From NCBI GenBank assembly GCA_029204225.1, contig CM055106.1, positions 38,963,827-39,027,826 of the forward strand: 64,000 nt of DNA. Direction: 5' to 3'. This DNA is from Diphasiastrum complanatum (taxonomy: Eukaryota; Streptophyta; Lycopodiopsida; Lycopodiales; Lycopodiaceae). Numbering within the stretch: the first letter of the stretch is position 1; each line of letters opens with the position of its first letter. The notes beneath the pieces were generated by a model that was not told the origin of the DNA, searched no databases, and saw only the letters and a program-made list of their open reading frames with translations. Position numbers and translations under genes: made by a program. This document shows positions 45,257 to 55,320 of this stretch, in pieces.

Positions 45257-45917
45257 TAAGTGTTGGTCAAATGATAGAGAAATGATACATGTGATAAAGT
45301 TTGGTGGTGATGCTTGTTTCATTACAAAGGAAGAAATCTTGGTTGCTAGGGGCAATAGACAAGGTAGACTTTTCAAGCTTGATGCTTTTGTTATGGCTAA
45401 CAAAAAGGATGGAATGGAAAAGGGGACTGGTCTCAACTTTCCAAAGTTACCTTTTAGCATCAATAAGATTGGTGGATCTTATGCAAAGTCTAAAAAGCTT
45501 CCCTATGCTAGATCTAGGTCAAGATCTAATATGCTTCTTGGAGATGTTCATCTTTGTGCTAACTTGGCTAGTCTTGAGGATAATGATGGTGTTTCAATGG
45601 TTCTTCATGGCAAGTGCAAGTATGCAAAAGGTAAGGAGAGAGCTAACTTCATCAATGGAGGTGGTGAAGGTTCTTCCTTGGAAAAGATTGTTGTTAATGA
45701 TTTCTTTGATCATATGAAAAAAGATGCTGCTAGGTGCATTTATGAAGGAGGTGGTTCTTCTACATTCTTTTGTGATGAGTCCAAGAAAGTCATTTTTGTA
45801 GCAAGTGGAGTCAATGTCTTCATAAAGAGAGTAGATCAAATGGTTCTATCAAGAGACTTGGTGAGGGAGATAGTCACAAGTCAAGAAGAAGAGAAGTATG
45901 TGAAGAGTTCAAAGTAG
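45201..45917 (+). CDS. Element G unknown ORF 1, 238 aa
   Basis: Open frame following the protease. Its start IHVIKFGGDACFITKEEIL and NRQGRLFKLDAF resemble the segment just after a copia protease. The rest (SKKLPYARSRSRSNMLLGDV, ARCIYEGGGSSTFFCDESKK) occupies the pre-integrase/integrase position but lacks the HHCC pattern and the DDE motifs. I see faint copia-like spacing (SRSRSNMLLGDVH against the usual ...PLELVHTDV). It may be a strongly diverged or rearranged integrase, or new sequence. Confidence 0.4.
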   Translation: MKVLVQFLFVSLLIGKEFSKCWSNDREMIHVIKFGGDACFITKEEILVARGNRQGRLFKLDAFVMANKKDGMEKGTGLNFPKLPFSINKIGGSYAKSKKLPYARSRSRSNMLLGDVHLCANLASLEDNDGVSMVLHGKCKYAKGKERANFINGGGEGSSLEKIVVNDFFDHMKKDAARCIYEGGGSSTFFCDESKKVIFVASGVNVFIKRVDQMVLSRDLVREIVTSQEEEKYVKSSK

Positions 45918-46149
45918 GATGTACTTTGAATGATGTCATTATGAATGATAGTGAGGAAGAATCATTATCATATGAGTCATTACCTAAAACATTGAATAGA
46001 AGTTCTTGTTTGAAAAAAGAGAGTACTTCAATCATCCTTATGTTGAAGGTACTAATCATTTTTTTCATGGCTTCTAATGTTTTTGAGGTTCTACTTCTTA
46101 TGATGCAATCATTAAGAGAGATTCTTATGAAGAAAAGAGCAGTGGAAGA

Positions 46150-46974
46150 TTGGTTCTTGGGAAGATCCAAGTCATGGATCTCACATCTCTTCATCAACTC
46201 AAAGGATTCTATGATTATGAATTGATCACTCATGATCGAGATGGCAAAAGGTTGGTTGGAGAAGACTACATGGAGCAAATCGAGAGACAATTTCTTCAAG
46301 GCAAGGGAGATCTCATTGGTGAGTTTATTGAGGTTTGTTATGGACTCAAGAAGACTGGATTTATTAGTTTTGATACTCATCTTCACCTACTCTACTTCAT
46401 GTTGGATGGAAAGTTTGAAATCTATCTTTTGATTTATGATGGTGACATTGGTGACATTGTTTTCACTAACCTTTATGGAAGATCAAGATCAAGCATTGAT
46501 GAGTTCTTGTTGGATCTAGATCATATGTTTGAGAGGGAGTATTTCCAGAGGTTCAGGTCTAAAGATATTCATATCTTTGATATCTTTGATGATCAAGAGA
46601 AAGGTAAGCAAGTGGAAGCGACTCACTTTGCTTTACTCACATGTTTTGGAGAAATTTCTTGTGTAGATGATGCTATGCAAGTGGATATTGGTTCTCATGG
46701 TTTTCATACTGGAAAATCAAGTAATGGATCTGGAAAACAAATTTTGTTCAATGACTTTGATGGTCAAGAGGAAGATCAAGAGGTTGGTCTCAAAGAGCTT
46801 CAACAACACAAAAGAAAAGGTGGCAATTTGGAACTAGTCAAGAGCATCAAAGGAAGGTTATTTGGCAAAGATGTTATGGATATGTTTTTGCAGCTTATTG
46901 AAGACTCAATAGGTCAAAGGAGCATCAAGGAAGTGTTGTTCAAGTTTACTTTACTTGTTCTATCTCATGTTTGA
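46150..46974 (+). CDS. Element G unknown ORF 2, 274 aa
   Basis: The longest uninterrupted frame in the element. It lies where copia RT/RNase H is expected. CYGLKKTGFISFDTHLHLLY and FEIYLLIYDGDIGDIVFTN recall the copia blocks LYGLKQAPRAWY and LLIYVDDI.TGN, but the catalytic YVDD is YDGD, and RNase H motifs are absent. The middle is Asp-rich (IHIFDIFDDQEKGKQ). The frame is open despite this divergence, which is unusual for a dead element. I do not assign a function. Confidence 0.4.
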   Translation: MVLGKIQVMDLTSLHQLKGFYDYELITHDRDGKRLVGEDYMEQIERQFLQGKGDLIGEFIEVCYGLKKTGFISFDTHLHLLYFMLDGKFEIYLLIYDGDIGDIVFTNLYGRSRSSIDEFLLDLDHMFEREYFQRFRSKDIHIFDIFDDQEKGKQVEATHFALLTCFGEISCVDDAMQVDIGSHGFHTGKSSNGSGKQILFNDFDGQEEDQEVGLKELQQHKRKGGNLELVKSIKGRLFGKDVMDMFLQLIEDSIGQRSIKEVLFKFTLLVLSHV

Positions 46975-47547
46975 GCTATTTCATGTGGATGTGTGCAAAT
47001 TGTCAAGATATGGACAAACTAGCTACATTGTCTTGCAATATCTTATTGTTGGAGTTGTACTAGAATCCTTGGATGGTTTTGCTGATGGAAATGAAGCTAT
47101 TGGAGGTTCATTATGTCACTCGTTCATGGCCAAGTCATCAAGTATTGATGATATCTTGTGGCAAGATGGAGATGGAGGCTCATTCATGGAGTTTTATGGT
47201 GGAGACATATCAAGAAAAGGACAAAGTTGGAGGAGACAAGCAAGCAAATGGTCATCACTCACATTTATTGTTTGGTTGCTGTAATTTTTCAGAGAGTTCA
47301 AAGTTTGAAACATGAAAGAATCATTTCATTCACATTCTATTTGGTTCTTCATGTTCTAGTTATATCTTGATGTGTAAAATTGATGTAAGAAATAGTGAAA
47401 CATCCAATTTGGACACTATTCTCTATATCAATTATGAAAGATACTTTAAAACCTTAGAAAGGAGACCTATACTTAGGATGGAGATCATTCTAAAGTTGGA
47501 TCAAAGTAGTATGGTTAAAACTATGCCAAAACTAGTTGAAGAGGGAG

Positions 47548-47926
47548 TGTGAGAGATTTCAACTAGTTTAGTCTAGTTTAGTCATCTTTTGGTAAATTGT
47601 CAATATGAGGCCAAAACTCATTTTAGACTTAGAGATAAACTTTTTGAAGTTATATTAGTTTAAAATACATTCAATAAACACTTTTTGAAAGTGTGAGAAA
47701 GTTGGTAGTTGAGTTTGAGAGAGATTCAAATTTGAACTTTGAGTACATTGAATCTAGTCTCAAAAATAGTAGGGTTTATATTTTGGAGGGAAAGCCAAGT
47801 GGCCAAATAGGGTTTGGACACTCTATAAAAGGATGTAACTTGTGGAGAGACACATCTTCTCTCTTATATCTCTCATTTCATCATTATAAATGGTCCTCTT
47901 TGGGTTCTACTACTCATTGGTGCACT
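47548..47926 (+). repeat. Element G 3' LTR, truncated
   Basis: Matches 43266-43644 at about 95% by eye, with TATA box TCTATAAAAG at 47822. It is followed by unrelated sequence from 47927. Confidence 0.85.
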
Positions 47927-48170
47927 CTCATGATGTTATCTTGCAATCTTGTGTGTAGAATGCTCATATTTTGCTATTTTCGGTTCCACACGTGTGAAAT
48001 ATAGTAAGGTACTATAATTGTACAGACATCAACTATATTTTATGTTTTGGTGCATGTTTGATCAGTATCTCTTAGAGTTTGCATCTCATTTTGTATGTAG
48101 ATGCTGATGTTTCTACATTGGCAGGATTGTTGGTTTGCCCCTTATTGTAACCAAAGATTTGGGACATGGA
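47927..48170. other. Unassigned sequence between G and F
   Basis: About 240 bp, AT-rich, with no homology to the 5' LTR of G or to copia coding sequence. It could be a later insertion that displaced the end of the 3' LTR. Confidence 0.4.
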
Positions 48171-50389
48171 TTAGATCTTGAATGATCTTAAATCCTTCAC
48201 AAAGATCACATCTCTACTAACAACATTCTTGTCAGTAGAGGGAAGATATACTTTGTATGCTTTTTTAGTAGATGCATATCCTACAAAAATTCCTTTAACA
48301 ACACTAGGATATTTCTTCTTCCTAGTCTCTAGAGGTACATGCACAAAGCATACACAGCCAGAAATCCTAAGATAATCTACCTTAGGCTTTTTCTTATACA
48401 ACATCTCAAATGGTGTTCTACCTTCTATTGCAAGATTAGGAAGTCTATTACAAAGATAGTTTGCACATGCAACTGCTTCTCCCCAAAATTCTTGAAGCAA
48501 AGAAGCTTCTAGCCTAATGGATTTTGCACATTCACACAAAGTTCTATTTTTTCTCTCAGCAACTCCATTTTGCTGAGGAGTATATGAACAAGAAAACTCT
48601 CTTTGTATTCCCTCTCTCACACAAAAGTCTTTAAACTTATTGGAGGTGTATTCATCTCCACTATCACTTCTCAAAGCTTTCAACTTGAAAGAAAATTGCT
48701 TTTCTACATAAGCTTTGAAAGTAAAAAAAAACATTATAAACCATGGCTTTAGGAGACAACATATAGATCCAAGAATATCTTGTATAATCATCTACAAAGG
48801 AAACAAAACAATTTGCTCCTCCTTTGCTCTTAGTTGATGAGAAATGAACATCAGAGTCCACGAGTTCAAATGGTTGCTTTGTTTTGATGCTTGATTTAGG
48901 AAAAGGCCTTCTGTGTGATTTTGCCAAAACACAAGATCCACAAGGTTGAAGCTCCTTTGACAGTGTCTTTGGTAGTCCAACAACTTTTCCTTCTTTAACC
49001 ATAGATTGCATGCCTTTGAAATTGGGATGTCCCAATCTCTTATGCCACAGATCCTCCTGAAGAACCTTGTTCTCATAAGCAATATCTAAAATGTTAGCAC
49101 TCTCCCTAGAATATAGTTTGTACAGCTTTCCAATTCAAGATCTTCTAACAATAACTTCATTTTCTCTTGAGATTATACACTTGTCAACTTGAAACTTGAC
49201 ATCCAATCCACTATCAAACAACTGTCCTACACTATTGAGATTTTTGGTTAGTTTAGGTACATAAAGTACATCATGTAAGCAAAACGATTTTGATGATGAT
49301 GCATGCAGTGGAATACTTCCTATTCCTTCAATTCTACACTCTACATCATTAGCAGTATAGATTGATATTTTTGCACCTAGATATGGCATGAGACTAGTGA
49401 AAGAGTTTCTAGAACTAGACATATGGGAAATAGCCCCACTATCTATCCACCAGACTTCTTCATTCTTGAAAGGAAAAGATGAAAAACTAGACATCATTAA
49501 AGAATCCTCTCTTTCACTCTCAACACCCTCATACTCATCCTCATTAGTAAGATTAGCTTGCTTAGATTGGTTCTTCTTCTTGAAACAATTTGATGCATAG
49601 TGTCATTTCTTGCCACAGAAAAAACACTTGATCTTTGACAACTTCTTCTTGCCACTGGATGTTGCAGCTTGTGAGGATTGATCCTCACCACTTTCTTTGG
49701 CTTTGTCCTTCTTGAAGTGTTGTTGACCTTTGCCCTTGCCTCTTGACTTGTCTCTGATGAAGAGTGCTTTGTCATCTCCACCATCTTTCAATGAAAGTAT
49801 ATTGATCCTCAACATCTTGTTCTCTTGTCTGCTTCTTCAACAATGAGAATACCTTGCAGTGTCTAACAACATAAGTCTGCACAATATTGTCATACTCATC
49901 TCTAAGTCCATTAAAGACTACTTGAACAAGTTTAGTGTTCTTAAAAGCATATCCAATACCAGCTAACTCTTGATGAAGATCCTTTAACACTCATTACATA
50001 TGATGAGGCACTCTCATCTACTCTCTGATAACTTAGAAAGATTTGGTTTCTAAGTGTAAGCAATTTAGAAGTTTCTTGATTTCATAGATTGTTTTTAGAG
50101 TATTCCAAGCTTCCTTGGTAGTGGTGCATGTACTGATCTCTCTTAACACTTCATTTGTTACATTCATTTTTATAGAATGAAGGGCAATTTTCATTTTTTT
50201 GTTGAATGTTGCAGCTTCATTAGGTGCTGCAGGTTCTTCTTCAGCTCCACTCACAATGTCCATTACATCCTGTAGAATCAATAATGATTCCATTCTAATC
50301 TTCCACATTGCATAATTGAAAGATGTTAATCTCTCACTGTGCTCCAAGAAATGTGATCGAGGAACACACTTTTTAAACAAAACTATCAC
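48171..50389 (-). pseudogene. Copia F: gag, protease, integrase
   Basis: Minus strand. Gag from 50389 (SERLTSFNYAMWKIRMESLL; MKIALHSIKMNVTNEVL; VQVVFNGLRDEYDNIVQTYV). The zinc knuckle CFFCGKK.HYASNC near 49625-49585 has a stop in place of one residue. The protease has VWWIDSGAISHMSSSRNSFT and SFCLHDVLYVPKLTKNLNSV. The GAG-pre-integrase domain has LWHKRLGHPNFKGMQSMVKE. The integrase core has its catalytic trio visible in SDVHFSSTK, LRSDSGDEYTSNKF and PQQNGVAERKNRTL, and ends with GYASTKKAYKVYLP and SRDVIFVKDL at 48171. A few frameshifts (about 48700, 49100 and 49800) break the polyprotein. It continues as RT at 43265 after the G insertion. Confidence 0.9.
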
Positions 50390-50427
50390 TCACTTGTTGT
50401 CCTCATATCTGGTTGTCCATAGGAACA

Positions 50428-50790
50428 TCACCCACGTTGCAACGAACAAGCATAGTCATCAAACAAGATTCTTTGTTGTATTATCATGTTTTCCTTCAGC
50501 ATCATACTTTGTTTTGAATATCCATTTGCATGGCCCATCGGATTTCGATCCTTTGGCAGCTCTGTTACAGTCCATGTCTGATTCTCAATTAGAGAATCGA
50601 ATTCTGTGTCCATCGCGGCTTTCCATTAATCAGCATCTTGAGTTGACACTGCCTCTAATATAGTGCATGGTTCTTGCACAAAGTAGCAGGCGCTGGATCA
50701 TTCATAAATCGGGATGGATGCTATTTGGATTGATTCGATCTTCTGGGTTGAACTTTGATCCTCTTATGCCATTCGACTCGCTGAAGATCT
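50428..50790 (-). pseudogene. Separate copia RT N-terminal fragment
   Basis: Minus strand: AAMDTEFDSLIENQTWTVTE followed by LPKDRNP, then in a shifted frame CKWIFKTKYDAEGKHD. This is the entry to a copia RT from a different element than F, since it lies upstream of the F gag. The preceding linker reads SSTQKIESIQI. Confidence 0.75.
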
Positions 50791-50989
50791 AACAAACTGT
50801 TTGAGTATGTAGAACACCTCAATAGACAAATCTCGGTTCTACCAACAAAGTGCACAGTTTAATTGACAAAGGCTGAGAAACGAACTTGAACTCGAAACAA
50901 TTTTATTCTTGTTCAAACTTGAACTAGAAACATTCGTGAAACTGTCAACTATCGCAAAACTGTCAACTGCTGCAAACTGACAAACTATC

Positions 50990-51420
50990 CCACATGTGGA
51001 TCCTTGGTAGAGGAGTTAACTAAGTTAAGTGGACTTTCCATGCAACACCACTATAGGAACTCGAGCCACTTTGATGTAGGGAAACCTTGGCATGTTTTGG
51101 CATATTGTGAATAATGAGATTTTGGTATTTTGGACTCATTCTCTCTCTACCCGAGTATTCTAGTGTTGATTTTTTCTCTCTACTTGAGAGCAGCCTATTT
51201 TTCTCATATTGGGCACTTAGAATTATTTCTGACATTCATTCCTCATAGTGAGAAGTTAGTTTTTTCAGTCAAATGTATGCCATTGTGCTCTTGCCATAGA
51301 TTTTTCAAGTAATCTGTTCTCTGATCAATCTTGTGCAATCACAACACCTTAGTAAGTTCCTGTAAGGTGTGTGGTGAAGTCACGTGTGCTAAAAACTTCA
51401 CATGGTATCAGAGCTTCATG
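50990..51420 (+). other. LTR remnant with tRNA-Met primer-binding site
   Basis: TGGTATCAGAGC at 51408-51419 is the classic plant initiator tRNA-Met PBS. It follows sequence ending in ACTTCACA, a plausible LTR end. The LTR may start near 50995 (TGTGGATCC). No coding domain follows before the reversed LTR of D, so only a 5' scrap remains. Confidence 0.55.
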
Positions 51421-51769
51421 CTTTGAAGAGGTGAGGGTGTATACATAAGAACAACAATGCCTTTGCTTGCAAGAACTCAGATTTGGGAGAGGAATCCAAA
51501 CTCGCTGACAAACAAGCCATCTGTGGATCATAAGTGGATCAAAACGAGCCTGATCTGCCTCAGTTGAGCCCTGTACGGACAGAGAACTCACACGTATGAA
51601 ATCAACCCTCTTTATTGAGTGATACTTCTCAATGAATGATCCAAATTTGATGTTCTATAGTTTGGTGGATAGGTATTGAAAAGTAGAATGTGTTGCTCGA
51701 GTTTCTAAATCAATTTGATTTATTTTTAGAAGAGTTTTAGGCAATTAGAGAATTGAGAGAGTACTCATC

Positions 51770-52605
51770 TCGTGGGAATGCCAAAGTGAGCACATATAGT
51801 CGGTGAGCAGCCCTTCCGCCTGTCAAAGAGGGTTAGTTCACTGGACATGTACCTAACTATGTCACGATGCTAGTTTTAGATGCTTCCTACTCTTTCTTCT
51901 AACACTACCACCCTTTAACACTACCCTTCCTACATTAACCACACACACATCAAGATGTAGAGTGCAAGGAGAGAGAGATAGAAGAATAGATAGGGGAAGT
52001 AGAGCAAAAGGGAGAGGAAGAGAGTGAGAGGGGAGGTTAGCTCATTTGCTCATTTTGCTTACTCATGGAGAAACATTAACTATTCAAATCAAAAACATGT
52101 AAACTAGAAAGCAAAGAAGCAATCATACACAAAATGGCATTAGCAAGTTTGGAATAGCAAATGAGAATGCTTCTTTCCAATATCGTATAGTTTCCTCCTC
52201 CTCATTAAGCATGGAAATATGATACAAAATGGTGCCTTTTTATCAATCGGGAAGGCCCTTGCCCCTTATTCCTATTGGTTACTCCTAATAATATGGACTC
52301 TAATCCACACCATTCACTTTGGGTCCGATCTAATCCAAGGGTCCTAAAAAAGTACATTAGAAATCACATGATACATGTGAGTTTCACTTTGGACCCAACT
52401 TTGTAAGTTTAGTCTAAGTTTATTAACTTGACATTGTGGCCTCAAGTTTTATTTAATTAACAATAGGGCCCAAGTCTTTTATTCTAATTACAACTTGACT
52501 TGTGTGCTCATTGGGCCATGGACTTACGCACGCAGGATGTTACGACCCTCGCAACTATTTCTATTTTTCCGACTTATTTATTTACAATATGTTGGGAATA
52601 CCACC
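51770..52605 (-). repeat. Element D 3' LTR
   Basis: Read on the minus strand from 52605. The first 430 bp match the LTR at 38183-38617 at about 95% by eye. It contains CGTGCGTAAGTCCATGGCCC and a TATA-like TTGATAAAAAGG. The remaining part, to about 51770, is CT-rich and inferred from comparison with the length of the A LTR. The end is uncertain. Confidence 0.65.
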
Positions 52606-52655
52606 AATAGGACCCACGACCTGAAGTAATGTCGGTCCCTCGACACTCTGCCGGT

Positions 52656-53486
52656 TTAGTACAGGGTCCTCTTCATTCGCCTCTGATGGATGAGATATCT
52701 AGTGACGTCTTCCATGAATTCCAACCTTGATAGATTTTTCTTGTTCTTTTGAGTATGAAATGACTTATGTACACCTGTAAGCCAGGCTTGGTCGATCCAC
52801 TGTTGGAATCTGCTTGGCCAGGGATCGCCGAGTAAGCCCACTCTATAGTACACTTGCGCCACTAGTAATTGGTCTTCAACTTTTTTCGAGACCAGGGTGG
52901 TATTGGGATCAAAACAATTAGCCGACAAAAAGTTGTCCCATTTGGTGGGGACTCCCATAAAATTTTTTAAGTCTTGGGCGTATGTTGCGGCCGCGCAGAA
53001 CTGTTGGATCTGGGCAGGTGAGGTACTGTTGTGAGAACTGAATGAGAGCCCTCCTGGCATCTACGTTCGTTTTCCACTCGTATTGTGATTATATTCTTGG
53101 CCAATTATTTGTGTTGATCGTAATTTTTTCCAGGGGGTTGCCATACTCCGCCCATTTAGATCTTCGAGGGTAGGAAGGTAGTGGGCATTGACCCTTAACT
53201 GCCTGGGACTGGTGATGTACGCCCTAATGGCCACAAGATTCCATTCAAACTGTCGTTTTTGCCGTTCTGGCTGAGTGCCTAAAGTTGGGATGTAGGCCAA
53301 CTCATTGCCCTTGATCTCCTTTATTGTGACAGATAGTTGCCAACCGCTGCGTGAGCTTTCGTGTGGGAACTACGCCAGATAAGCGTTAATTTCATCCTCT
53401 ATCGAGGTTGGCTTCTGGAACGCACGGCTGGTGGAGATGGATCTTGAGCCCTGGGAGGAGGTGGCTTGCGTCTGGCTTGGATCTGG
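52656..53486 (-). pseudogene. Unknown retroelement ORF, C-terminal part (copy D)
   Basis: Continuation of the ORF at 61976-60040 after the E insertion. Blocks in order are AFQKPTSIEDEINAYL, SGWQLSVTIKEIKGNELAYI, SPRQLRVNAHYLPTLEDLNG, then (frame change near 53060) NTNNWPRIQSQYEWKTNVDA, RRALIQFSQQYLTCPDPTV, VPTKWDNFLSANCFDPNTTL and VAQVYYRVGLLGDPWPSRFQ. It ends HQRRMKRTLY with a stop at 52656, about 50 bp before the 3' LTR. Each block has a counterpart in copy A (9900-10558). The C-terminus is about 35 residues longer than in A. One stop (after EINAYLA) and one frameshift show decay. Confidence 0.65.
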
Positions 53487-53979
53487 TGTTATGGCCATAT
53501 TCTGTTAAGGACATGGAATAGTCCTAATATGGTAGACCGGCTCTCCAGTGTCCGAGATTATTGGTCACGTCTAGATTTAATTCCACGTCGAGGCCTGTTG
53601 GTAACTAATGACCTTGAGAGGACCCAGACACTTTAGTTGAGACATATGGAGTAGTACATGTACGTGTGACTGATATAGGCAGGAGGTATGCATGAAGAGT
53701 TGTGACCTATTTATAGTTGACCTGCATGGGAATTGCATGTGCTCATGCACAGGATCCTACTCTCTATATATTGAAGTAGTGATTATTCCGTCAACGACTT
53801 GGTCTAGGTTACATGTTGAGCTCTTCTCCTCTTGCTATATCACATGGCATGGCTTGGAGGCTAGATCTAGGAGGTTTCTCCAAGAGGGATCCAGGATTGG
53901 TTGGGTGGTTTTGCTCCATTGTCTCTCTTGTTGTGTTTTTCTATCCTCATCTTAGGAGTTTTCCCTAGAGGTCATTACA
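53487..53979 (+). repeat. Element E 5' LTR
   Basis: 493 bp from TGTTATGGCCATATTC to TCATTACA, with TATA-like CTCTATATATTG near 53761. It is directly followed by the PBS. Confidence 0.8.
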
Positions 53980-55229
53980 TTGGTATCAGAGCCCGGCTAA
54001 GATGCGATTTTTAGATGGGATGGAGAGGAAGTCTACATCAAATTGGAAGTGGAATGCACTTGGATTCACGTCCTGGATGGAGTGCTATTTTTTCAAGGAA
54101 AATTGGATTTGGATTCACTAATTCTTGGTTGTAGCATGCTTTTCAAACTTGGTGGTAGAGTGCTCTTCTCCTTGTTTGATTTTATCGAGATGCTATGAAT
54201 TAGTGTGGAATTCATTCTTATTTTCTGAAGCCTTGAAAAAAATTTCGTTTGAAGTAGAATAATCTACTTGAATAGATCCACTTTCTTGTTCAAATCTGGT
54301 TTTTAGGATGAATGATTTGCATGAGTCCATAATGGTTTGGACAGTTTGATTCAGATTGGGCAGCAAGATGTTTATTGATAGATTGACATGGAATCAATTT
54401 ATCCTGCATAAATAAACTGATTGCTATAGGAAATCTTGAATTTTTTTGGGTTGCATGTGAGGAATTAAGATTTTAAATGACTAATCCTCTTGTACTTTAT
54501 GCAAACTGGAAACTGAAACCATGGAATGGATTTGTAAATTGTAGATTCTCTAGAAAAGCAGATTTGGAATTGGAAAAAGTGTTGCATGCAGATAAACCCT
54601 GTATAACCTTCGTGTGATTGATACTCGTTGCCTCTGAGCAGAGTTATGTAAGGGTTTGGGTAATCCAGTAAAAGAGTTGCAAGGCATAGGAACTCGTTTT
54701 GGAACCTCAAGCTAGAAACTTGAATTCAAAAAAAAAAAAAAAAAAAAACTCTGATTGTTATCTCCAGTTAGTGGAAACGTCCACCTGTGAGCAGGCTGAA
54801 GCACTGTTCTGGGCTCAGGAATCAGGTTGAATAAGGGTTTGCAATGACCTCTATTCTGGTGCTGTCAGATTTGCTATTGTGATCCTTACAGAGTAACTCT
54901 GTTTGTGATGGAGAGTGTGATATGCATTGGGGGTCGCAATCATTGATTTGTCTGTAATTTATCTGATGCCAAAGCGCGATTGGAAGCCGTGGTCTCCAGA
55001 CAGCAGAGGGATTTGAGTGATTCGAGTTGATAGATAGCCGACGAATGGGCTTGTGAAGCGCTGGATTCCTGATTGGGGATGGACGCAAGATTGAAGAGGA
55101 GGCTGATTCGTGCAGTGATAGGTAGCCATTGGTAGCCATAGTGTAAATCCACCCTGTGGAAAGCGACCATGATCTGAGAAAAGAATTAGAAAACGCTCGA
55201 ACCATCCTCCTGACCTGCAAGAAAAATCT

Positions 55230-55320
55230 CTGTGTGTGTGTGTGTCTCTCTCTCTCTCTCTCTCTCTCTGGAGGTCGCGGCTGGGCTGCCTCCTTTTCTG
55301 GGGAGATGGCGGCTGGAGAG
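55230..55320. repeat. (TG)n(TC)n microsatellite and GC-rich patch
   Basis: TG repeats at 55230-55244 run into TC repeats to 55269. A short GC-rich patch follows (GGTCGCGGCTGGGCTGCC to 55320), inside otherwise AT-rich element E. A run of 21 A lies at 54728-54748. The 54830-55320 block has higher GC than the rest of E and may be a separate insertion. Confidence 0.7.

Larger units (their letters stand above)
43266..47926 (+). mobile_element. Copia-derived LTR element G, inserted in F
   Basis: LTR homology spans 43266-43644 and 47548-47926 (379 bp each; I counted about 19 differences by eye). Both start TGTGAGAGATTTCAACTA. The polypurine tract GTTGAAGAGGGAG (47535-47547) abuts the 3' LTR. The 3' LTR is cut at 47926, where it loses homology. 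Gag, zinc knuckle and protease are clear copia type. The region that should hold integrase, RT and RNase H is only about 2.2 kb and carries open frames with faint copia-like spacing. It interrupts copia F between its integrase end (48171) and RT (43265). Confidence 0.85.

Noticed and set aside
54822..55220. 132-aa minus-strand frame inside element E
   Set aside because: No recognisable domain, and several overlapping frames are equally open. Kept only as part of a compositionally different patch.
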